Assembly (NCBI RefSeq): GCF_040215725.1
Contig: NZ_CP157967.1
Span: 3,566,501-3,630,500 of the forward strand
Direction: 5' to 3'
Length of the DNA: 64,000 nucleotides
Source of the DNA: Rhizobium sp. ZPR4
GTDB taxonomy: Bacteria > Pseudomonadota > Alphaproteobacteria > Rhizobiales > Rhizobiaceae
The translations under genes were made by a program, and so were the position numbers. Below, piece by piece: positions 57,998 through 64,000 of this stretch. The number at the start of each line of letters is the position of its first letter. Position 1 is the stretch's first letter. The notes under the pieces are model-generated. The model was given only the letters and a program-made list of their open reading frames with translations, ran no database searches and was not told where the DNA came from.

Positions 57998-58606
57998 ATG
58001 CAGCTCCCGAATGGAATTCGCCATCTGCCCGGATATCTCGATCGCCCCGCCCAGGAAGTGCTGGTCGAGGCTATCCGCGCCGTCGTGGCGGAGGCGCCGC
58101 TGTACACGCCCGTCATGCCCGGCACCGGCAAGGAAATGTCGGTGCGCATGACCAATTGCGGCTCGCTCGGCTGGGTGACGGACAAGCAGCGCGGCTATCG
58201 TTATCAGCCGACCCATCCGGTCACCGGTCGCCCCTGGCCGGTCATACCACCGCAACTGCTCGATTTCTGGCGCGATATAGCAGGCTATGAAAAGCCGCCC
58301 GAGGCCTGCCTGGTCAATTTCTACGGCGACGATGCCCGCATGGGCCTGCATCAGGATCGCGATGAGCGGGATCTCAAGGCACCTGTCCTGTCGATCTCCC
58401 TCGGAAACACCTGCCTGTTCCGCGTCGGCGGCCTTAACCGCAATGATCGCACGCTATCCTTCAAGCTTTCGAGCGGCGATATCGTCGTTCTCGGCGGCGA
58501 GGGGAGGCTGTGCTTCCATGGTGTCGACCGCATCTATCCGGCGACGTCGACATTGCTGAAGAATGGCGGGCGGATCAACCTGACTTTAAGGCGAGTGCAG
58601 CCCTGA
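57998..58606 (+). CDS. alkB: alpha-ketoglutarate-dependent DNA repair dioxygenase AlkB
   Basis: A 202-residue Fe(II)/2-oxoglutarate oxygenase that reverses 1-methyladenine and 3-methylcytosine. The iron ligands lie in MGLHQDRDE (His and Asp) and CFHGVDRI (His). The 2-oxoglutarate-binding GGRINLTLRR carries the RxNxTxR pattern, and NFYGDDARMG is the substrate loop. The stop codon is only three bases from that of convergent coaA, with no terminator between them. Confidence 0.95.
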   Translation: MQLPNGIRHLPGYLDRPAQEVLVEAIRAVVAEAPLYTPVMPGTGKEMSVRMTNCGSLGWVTDKQRGYRYQPTHPVTGRPWPVIPPQLLDFWRDIAGYEKPPEACLVNFYGDDARMGLHQDRDERDLKAPVLSISLGNTCLFRVGGLNRNDRTLSFKLSSGDIVVLGGEGRLCFHGVDRIYPATSTLLKNGGRINLTLRRVQP

Positions 58607-58609
58607 CCA

Positions 58610-59605
58610 TCAGAGCTTCCGCAGCGCCACCTGTTCGATCAGATGATTCTTGCCCTTCTGCAGGATAAGGTCGGCGCGCGGCCGCGTCGGCAGGATGTTC
58701 TGGCGCAGGTTCTTCAGGTTGATGTTCTTCCAGAGCCCCTCGGCGATCGCCAGCGCCTCTTCCTCGCTGATCGAGGCGTAGCGATGGAAGAAGGAATTGG
58801 GGTCACGGAAGGCCGTCTCGCGCAGCCGCATGAAGCGGGCGACGTACCAGTTATGGATCAGTTCCTCGTCGGCATCGATATAGATCGAAAAGTCGAAGAA
58901 ATCCGAGACCATCGGCACGATCTTGCCGTCGGCCGGCAGATGCCGCGACTGCAGCACGTTGATGCCCTCGAAGATCAGGATATCGGGGCGGTCGACCGTC
59001 TTGAACTCGTTCGGCAGCACGTCATAGACGAGGTGCGAATAGGAGGGCGCCTGCACATTCGGCTGGCCGGCCTTGATCGCCGAGAGGAAGCGCAACAGTG
59101 CGGCCGTATCGTAGCTCTCCGGAAAGCCCTTGCGCTGCATCAGGTTGCGGCGCTGCAATTCGGCATTCGGAAAGAGAAAGCCGTCCGTGGTGACGAGATC
59201 GACCTTCGGGCTCGACGGCCAGCGGCCCAACAACTCCTTCAGGATACGGGCTGTCGTGGATTTGCCGACCGCGACCGAGCCGGCAATGCCGATGACGAAA
59301 GGCGTCTTGGCGACATTGGAAAGGCTTAGGAAGCGATTGCGCTGCTCGAACAGAATCTGCGAGGATTCCACATGCGATGAGAGCAGTCGCGACAGCGACA
59401 GATAGATGCGCCTGACTTCGTCGAGATCGATCGGGTCGCCCATCGAGCGCAGCCGCTTCACTTCGTCTGATGTCAGCGTCAGCGGTGTGTCCGCCCGGAA
59501 TTTCGCCCATTCTTCCGAAGAGAAGAAATAATAGGGCGAATAGGCTTTCGCCTCAAAAATATCGAGTGTTTCGGGCGCTGGCTCGCTCTTGGTCGCTATC
59601 GTCAT
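58610..59605 (-). CDS. coaA: type I pantothenate kinase
   Basis: First and rate-limiting step of coenzyme A synthesis. ATG 59605 ([14 protein letters not shown]) gives 331 residues; the longer frame overlaps hisE. The P-loop is [34 protein letters not shown] lies near the N-terminus, and [11 protein letters not shown] and [20 protein letters not shown] are PanK I motifs. It lies eight bases after hisE, the last gene of the his operon. coaE, the final CoA step, is at 13.3 kb. Confidence 0.95.
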   Translation of the reverse strand: MTIATKSEPAPETLDIFEAKAYSPYYFFSSEEWAKFRADTPLTLTSDEVKRLRSMGDPIDLDEVRRIYLSLSRLLSSHVESSQILFEQRNRFLSLSNVAKTPFVIGIAGSVAVGKSTTARILKELLGRWPSSPKVDLVTTDGFLFPNAELQRRNLMQRKGFPESYDTAALLRFLSAIKAGQPNVQAPSYSHLVYDVLPNEFKTVDRPDILIFEGINVLQSRHLPADGKIVPMVSDFFDFSIYIDADEELIHNWYVARFMRLRETAFRDPNSFFHRYASISEEEALAIAEGLWKNINLKNLRQNILPTRPRADLILQKGKNHLIEQVALRKL

Positions 59606-59612
59606 CGCGTTC

Positions 59613-59927
59613 TTACCGGCTGGCCTTTTCTTGAAGGCCGGATTGTGAGGTGCGCCTTTCGAGCTCACCCATGACATTCTCTAACGGAATGCCGGCAATC
59701 TTCAATACGACTAAAAGATGATATAGCAGATCGGCGGCCTCATAAGTGAGGTTGTCGCGATCGTTGGCAACAGCTGCCATCACGGCTTCGATCGCTTCTT
59801 CGCCGAGTTTCTTGGCGGCTTTCGGCTGCCCGCCGGCAAAAAGTTTCGCCGTCCAGGATTGGTCCGGCGAAGCCTTGGAGCGCTCCTCGACGATACGTTC
59901 GAGGTCTGAAAGGGTAAATCCGCTCAT
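59613..59927 (-). CDS. hisE: phosphoribosyl-ATP pyrophosphatase
   Basis: Second step of histidine synthesis, a stand-alone HisE of 104 residues from ATG 59927 ([17 protein letters not shown]). The MazG-like core [15 protein letters not shown] and [19 protein letters not shown] carries the metal-binding acidic residues. HisI is not fused and is not in the window. The longer frame upstream overlaps hisF. It is followed closely by coaA. Confidence 0.95.
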   Translation of the reverse strand: MSGFTLSDLERIVEERSKASPDQSWTAKLFAGGQPKAAKKLGEEAIEAVMAAVANDRDNLTYEAADLLYHLLVVLKIAGIPLENVMGELERRTSQSGLQEKASR

Positions 59928-59940
59928 CGCTCGCTGTCTC

Positions 59941-60729
59941 CTAATCCAGCCGCATGGGAATGCCGCGCTCAGCCATGTAGCGCTTTGCCTCGCCCACTGA
60001 GTAGGTGCCGAAGTGGAAGATCGAAGCGGCAAGCACCGCCGTCGCATGGCCCTCCTTGACGCCAGCAACGAGATCGTCGAGATCGCCGACGCCGCCCGAC
60101 GCGATGACGGGCACGCGCACCGCATCGGCAATCGCCCGCGTCAGCTCCAGATCGTAGCCGACCTTGGTGCCGTCGCGATCCATGGAGGTGACGAGCAGCT
60201 CGCCGGCGCCGCGCTCGACCATCTTGCGGGCAAAATCGACGGCATCGATGCCGGTCGCGTTGCGGCCGCCGTGGGTGTAGATCTCCCAGGCGCTCATATT
60301 GTCGCCATCGAGCGCCTCGGTCCGGCGGCGCTTGGCGTCGATCGAAACGACGATGCACTGGTTGCCGAACTTGTCGGCCGCTTCGGCAACGAAATCCGGA
60401 TTGTTGACCGCCGCCGAATTGATCGAAACCTTGTCGGCGCCACAAAGCAGCAGCTTGCGGATGTCGGCGATGGTGCGCACGCCGCCGCCGACGGTAACGG
60501 GCATGAAGCATTGTTCCGCCGTGCGGGCCACCACGTCGAAGATGGTGTCGCGATTGTCCGAGGAGGCGGTGATGTCGAGGAAGCAGAGTTCGTCTGCACC
60601 GGCAGCGTCATAGGCTTTGGCGGCCTCGACCGGATCGCCGGCATCGACGAGATTGAGAAAGTTGACGCCCTTGACGACGCGGCCGTCCTTGACGTCGAGG
60701 CAGGGGATGACGCGGGCTTTCAGGGTCAT
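59941..60729 (-). CDS. hisF: imidazole glycerol phosphate synthase subunit HisF
   Basis: The cyclase subunit of IGP synthase, a TIM barrel. The N-terminal [19 protein letters not shown] contains catalytic Asp11. The second catalytic Asp is in [19 protein letters not shown], and [16 protein letters not shown] binds phosphate. The length of 262 residues is normal. It overlaps hisA by four bases (ATGA). Confidence 0.97.
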   Translation of the reverse strand: MTLKARVIPCLDVKDGRVVKGVNFLNLVDAGDPVEAAKAYDAAGADELCFLDITASSDNRDTIFDVVARTAEQCFMPVTVGGGVRTIADIRKLLLCGADKVSINSAAVNNPDFVAEAADKFGNQCIVVSIDAKRRRTEALDGDNMSAWEIYTHGGRNATGIDAVDFARKMVERGAGELLVTSMDRDGTKVGYDLELTRAIADAVRVPVIASGGVGDLDDLVAGVKEGHATAVLAASIFHFGTYSVGEAKRYMAERGIPMRLD

Positions 60730-61469
60730 TGCACTGCCTCCTTGGCCTGCTTGATCAGGGCCAGTGCCTCTTTCGGATCGATCCGGCCATCATAGAGCGC
60801 GCGGCCGGAAATCGCACCTTCCAGTTTGCGGGCATCCGGCTGTGTCATGCGACGGATATCGTCCATCGAGGCCAGCCCGCCGGAGGCGATGACCGGAATG
60901 GAAACGGCCTCGGCCAGCTCCAGTGTCGAGTCCCAGTTAATGCCTGTCAGAATGCCGTCGCGGTCGATATCGGTATAGATGATTGCCGCAACGCCGGCGC
61001 CCTCGAATTTCCTGGCGAGTTCGATGACGCCAAGCTCGGAAGCTTCGGCCCAGCCTTCGACCGCCACCTTGCCACCCTTGGCGTCGATGCCGACGGCGAT
61101 ATGACCCGGGAAATGGCGGCAGGCTTCCACGACAAGCGCTGGATCGCGCACCGCCACCGTGCCGAGGATGACGCGGGCAAGGCCGCGTGACAGCCAGTTT
61201 TCCATGTGCTCGAGCGTGCGGATACCGCCGCCGAGCTGCACCGGGTTCTTGGTTGCCTTGAGAATGGCGTCGACGGCAGCGCCGTTCACGGTCTCGCCGG
61301 CGAAAGCGCCGTTGAGATCGACGACATGCAGCCATTCGAAGCCCTGGTCTTCAAAGGCTTTCGCCTGCGCGCCGGGATCGGGGTTGTAGACGGTCGCCTG
61401 CTCCATGTCGCCGAGCTTGAGGCGCACGCATTGCCCGTCCTTGAGGTCGATTGCGGGAAAGAGAATCAT
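60726..61469 (-). CDS. hisA: ProFAR isomerase HisA
   Basis: Isomerises the aminoimidazole carboxamide ribotide intermediate (ProFAR to PRFAR). A TIM barrel of 247 residues starting [17 protein letters not shown], with Asp8 in AIDLKDG. The second catalytic Asp is in [14 protein letters not shown], and [13 protein letters not shown] binds phosphate. It sits between hisH and hisF. Confidence 0.97.
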   Translation of the reverse strand: MILFPAIDLKDGQCVRLKLGDMEQATVYNPDPGAQAKAFEDQGFEWLHVVDLNGAFAGETVNGAAVDAILKATKNPVQLGGGIRTLEHMENWLSRGLARVILGTVAVRDPALVVEACRHFPGHIAVGIDAKGGKVAVEGWAEASELGVIELARKFEGAGVAAIIYTDIDRDGILTGINWDSTLELAEAVSIPVIASGGLASMDDIRRMTQPDARKLEGAISGRALYDGRIDPKEALALIKQAKEAVQ

Positions 61470-61493
61470 GTTTTTGTCCTTTTAGCGCGAGCC

Positions 61494-62144
61494 TTACGGC
61501 TTCCAGCGCAGGAAATTGGCGATCAGGGCAAGGCCGAGCTTCTGGCTCTTTTCCGGATGGAATTGCGCGCCGGCGATATTGTCGCGGCCGACAAAGGCGG
61601 TCATCGGCCCGCCATAGCTCGTCGTCGCGATGACATCGTCGCCGTGGTCCGCTGCCAGATGGTAGGAATGGACGAAATAAGCATGCAAACCGTCCGGCCC
61701 GGTCTCGATGCCTTCAAAGAGCGGGTGCGGATGCCGGATATCCAGCGTGTTCCAGCCGATCTGCGGGATCTTCAGGCTGGGGTCGCTTGGCGTCATCTCC
61801 TTGACGTCGCCCTTGATCCAGCCGAATCCCTGCGTGATCGTCTTTTCCAGCCCGCGCGATGACATCAGCTGCATGCCGACGCAGATGCCGAGGAAGGGGC
61901 GGGCCTTGTGTTCCACGACGTCGATGACCGCTTCCGTCATGCCGGGCACGGCATAGAGGCCGCGGCGGCAATCGGCATAAGCGCCGACGCCGGGAAGCAC
62001 GATGCGATCTGCCGTGGCGACGCGCTCAGCGTCATCGGTCAGGTCGATGTGAGCGTCTATGCCTGCCTCGCGGGCGGCCCGCTCGAAAGCTTTGGTGGCC
62101 GAGCGCAGATTGCCGGAACCATAGTCGATAATCGCGACCCGCAT
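61494..62144 (-). CDS. hisH: imidazole glycerol phosphate synthase glutaminase HisH
   Basis: Class I glutamine amidotransferase that supplies ammonia to His[18 protein letters not shown] is the N-terminus. The catalytic Cys is in [16 protein letters not shown], and the His-Glu pair is in [12 protein letters not shown]. At 216 residues it is normal. It lies two bases after the DUF2628 gene. Confidence 0.97.
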   Translation of the reverse strand: MRVAIIDYGSGNLRSATKAFERAAREAGIDAHIDLTDDAERVATADRIVLPGVGAYADCRRGLYAVPGMTEAVIDVVEHKARPFLGICVGMQLMSSRGLEKTITQGFGWIKGDVKEMTPSDPSLKIPQIGWNTLDIRHPHPLFEGIETGPDGLHAYFVHSYHLAADHGDDVIATTSYGGPMTAFVGRDNIAGAQFHPEKSQKLGLALIANFLRWKP

Positions 62145-62146
62145 GG

Positions 62147-62644
62147 TCAGCGTCCTCCGTCATAGCCGGGAAGGCCGAAGCTCGGGCCTGGGCGGCTGGT
62201 ATTGGTGTTTTGGGCCGGAATATCCCAATTTTTCGGATGGATATCCAGGTTTGGTTCCTGCTCGAGCTGGGAAAAGTGGATTTCCTCCGCAGTCGCCAGA
62301 TCATGCGCCGAGACGAGATTGCTTACCTTCCAGCCGCGACCGACAAGGCGATTGCCGAGCGCATGCGGGCCTTCGAGGGCGGCGAGAATATGCACGCCGA
62401 GCAGAAGTGCCGCGCCCGCGGCAAAGAAGCCAGGCTGGCGCATCAGTTCCAGCGCAATACCCTGCAACAGAAAGGTCGCGATCGCATAGAGCCAAAGCCG
62501 ATGGAAGAGCATCCAGAGCGTTGGAAACAGGAATGCCTTCCACGAAAAGCCGTCACGGATGAAGCGCGTTTCGTCGCGATACCGATCCGATACTTTGGGT
62601 CGGCTCGACGCTCTGGGCGGAGTCAAAATCAGATAGCTTGCCAT
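62147..62644 (-). CDS. DUF2628 membrane protein in the his operon
   Basis: A 165-residue protein of the DUF2628 family. After a hydrophilic N-terminus (about 35 residues) come hydrophobic segments [29 protein letters not shown] and [19 protein letters not shown], then [19 protein letters not shown]. The tail is Pro/Asn-rich. No enzymatic motif is seen. It is inserted between hisB and hisH, with two bases to hisH, so it is co-expressed with histidine genes. Its role is unknown. Confidence 0.85.
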   Translation of the reverse strand: MASYLILTPPRASSRPKVSDRYRDETRFIRDGFSWKAFLFPTLWMLFHRLWLYAIATFLLQGIALELMRQPGFFAAGAALLLGVHILAALEGPHALGNRLVGRGWKVSNLVSAHDLATAEEIHFSQLEQEPNLDIHPKNWDIPAQNTNTSRPGPSFGLPGYDGGR

Positions 62645-62668
62645 TTCCTCAATTCCCCAGTTCGGGGC

Positions 62669-63277
62669 TTAGGCGAGCGTGCCTTTCGTCGAGGGCACCC
62701 GGCCTGCCTGCCGTGGATCGATCTCGGTTGCGGTGCGCAATGCGCGCGCAACGGCCTTGAAGCATGTCTCGGCTATATGGTGATTGTTGGCGCCATAATG
62801 GTTGAGGATATGCAGCGTGATGCCGGCATTCTGTGCGAGCGCCTGGAAAAACTCGCGCACCAGCTCGGTATCGAAGGTGCCGATCTTCGGCGCACTGAAC
62901 GAAACGTTCCAGACGAGGAACGGCCGGCCGGACAGATCGACGGCCGCTTTCGTCATCGTCTCGTCCATGGCGAGATCGATCGAGGCGTAGCGGGTGATGC
63001 CGCGCCGGTCGCTTAGCGCCTTGGCAATGGCTTGGCCGATGGCGATGCCGGTATCCTCGACGGCATGATGGTCGTCGACGTGCAGGTCGCCCTTGGTGTC
63101 GATCTCCATGTCGATCAGCGAATGTCGCGACAGCTGTTCCAGCATATGGTCGAAGAAGCCGACACCGGTCGAAATCGTCGATTTGCCGCTGCCGTCGATG
63201 TTAACGGAAACGGAGACCGAGGTCTCGTTGGTCTTGCGGGAAATGCTTGCCGTGCGGCTCGCTGCGGTCTCTGCCAT
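62669..63277 (-). CDS. hisB: imidazoleglycerol-phosphate dehydratase
   Basis: Dehydrates IGP to imidazole acetol phosphate. A monofunctional HisB of 202 residues from ATG 63277, which has GGAG upstream; ATG 63289 is less likely. [36 protein letters not shown] and [18 protein letters not shown] carry the metal-binding His-rich motifs. There is no N-terminal phosphatase domain. It is the first gene of the his run and is divergent from hslV. Confidence 0.96.
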   Translation of the reverse strand: MAETAASRTASISRKTNETSVSVSVNIDGSGKSTISTGVGFFDHMLEQLSRHSLIDMEIDTKGDLHVDDHHAVEDTGIAIGQAIAKALSDRRGITRYASIDLAMDETMTKAAVDLSGRPFLVWNVSFSAPKIGTFDTELVREFFQALAQNAGITLHILNHYGANNHHIAETCFKAVARALRTATEIDPRQAGRVPSTKGTLA

Positions 63278-63289
63278 GGGCTGCTCCAT

Positions 63290-63490
63290 CGGAATACGGC
63301 CGTTCCTTATCAGGCGTATCGGGAAATATCCAGAAGTTACGCGCGGGGCTCACGCGTTTAGCCGGCTTGCCGCCATCATTCGGGCGCAGCCGCCATTTGC
63401 AATCACAAAAACCCCTCTTACATAGGTGCTGACGGGGCCGATACGCGGCCCGGCAGAAAGCCCGCCGAAACGGGGGCAAACAGGTGTTAA
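63290..63490. promoter_or_regulatory. divergent hisB-hslV promoter region
   Basis: A gene-free stretch of about 200 bases between the two divergent starts. I see no clear sigma-32-type or palindromic operator motif, although hslV is a heat-shock gene in many bacteria. Confidence 0.4.
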
Positions 63491-64000
63491 ATGACGACAA
63501 TCGTGACTATTCGCAAGGACGGCAAGGTCGTGATGGCTGGTGATGGCCAGGTGAGCCTTGGCCAGACCGTGATGAAGGGCAACGCGCGCAAGGTTCGTCG
63601 CATCGGCAAGGGCGATGTCATCGCCGGTTTCGCCGGCGCGACCGCCGATGCCTTCACCCTGCTCGAACGTCTTGAAAAGAAGCTCGAACAATATCCCGGC
63701 CAGTTGATGCGCGCCGCCGTCGAGCTCGCCAAGGACTGGCGCACAGACAAATATCTGCGCAATCTCGAAGCCATGATGCTGGTTGCCGACAAGAACATAA
63801 CGCTCGCCATCACCGGCAACGGCGATGTGCTTGAGCCCGAGCATGGTGCGCTCGCGATCGGTTCCGGCGGCAATTATGCGCTCGCCGCCGCGCGGGCCCT
63901 CATGGATAGCGACAAATCGGCAGAAGACGTCGCCCGCCGCGCCCTCGACATCGCTGCCGACATCTGCGTCTACACCAACCACAATGTGGTTGTCGAAACG
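63491..64000 (+). CDS. hslV: ATP-dependent protease subunit HslV (3' end beyond window)
   Basis: The proteolytic subunit of the HslUV (ClpYQ) protease. It begins [20 protein letters not shown]; after Met removal the N-terminal Thr is the nucleophile, and the start is consistent with this. [19 protein letters not shown] and [20 protein letters not shown] follow. 170 codons are visible, with the frame open to the edge, so only about the last 10-15 residues are missing relative to the usual length. hslU is expected to lie just downstream. Confidence 0.95.
   Translation, partial: MTTIVTIRKDGKVVMAGDGQVSLGQTVMKGNARKVRRIGKGDVIAGFAGATADAFTLLERLEKKLEQYPGQLMRAAVELAKDWRTDKYLRNLEAMMLVADKNITLAITGNGDVLEPEHGALAIGSGGNYALAAARALMDSDKSAEDVARRALDIAADICVYTNHNVVVET

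Overview
The window is a core chromosomal segment of an alphaproteobacterium of the Rhizobiaceae, most likely Rhizobium in the broad sense. The evidence is the gene order around mnmE, mnmG, rsmG, parA and parB, the hemE-ppsR-maf-aroE-coaE-dnaQ block, an alphaproteobacterial-type addAB pair, the short HPr kinase next to chvG/chvI and pckA, and parS sites of the GTTTCACGTGAAAC type. Species assignment from sequence alone is uncertain. No rRNA, tRNA, CRISPR array, transposase or prophage gene was recognised.

Layout. 1-18 kb is the replication-origin-proximal region: the end of lptE, holA, then on the minus strand parB, parA, rsmG, mnmG, mnmE, rho, hemJ and hemE. A DnaA-box-like, gene-free stretch (about 10.6-10.96 kb) is the best candidate for oriC. 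It is followed by ppsR, maf, aroE, coaE and dnaQ, then secB, an FxsA-like gene, and an overlapping run of a Tim44-like gene, mltA, an Smr gene and an HTH regulator. Five parS-like sites are scattered over the first 12.5 kb, two of them inside coding sequence.

18-31.7 kb carries gyrB and then more variable metabolic genes: a nitroreductase, a DUF2218 protein, a glutathionyl-hydroquinone reductase, a PLP decarboxylase, an FAH-family hydrolase, an intracellular PHB depolymerase, a DUF2852 protein, a YgjP-like metalloprotease, and an HxlR regulator with SDR and MDR oxidoreductases that looks like an accessory cassette. 31.8-37 kb is the trpFBA-accD-folC cluster.

37-49 kb is a minus-strand run of tightly coupled genes: divL-like kinase, tsaE-amgK fusion, murU-like gene, addB, addA, and then trxA after a 75-base gap. 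It joins a cell-cycle pseudokinase, tRNA modification, peptidoglycan-sugar recycling and recombination. 49.5-57 kb links carbon and envelope signalling: ahcY, HPr, EIIA, hprK, chvG, chvI and, divergently, pckA. 57-64 kb contains arfB, alkB, a hisB-DUF2628-hisH-hisA-hisF-hisE-coaA operon, and the start of divergently transcribed hslV.

The most interesting points are a DivL-type kinase with Tyr in place of the phospho-accepting His at the head of a recycling/repair operon, the tsaE-amgK fusion beside murU, parS motifs embedded in coding sequence, an AccD without most of its zinc-ribbon cysteines, a palindromic operator before ahcY, and a dispersed hairpin repeat whose stem changes in a compensatory way between copies. 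I did not find a convincing wholly novel multi-gene system; the region is mostly conserved housekeeping.
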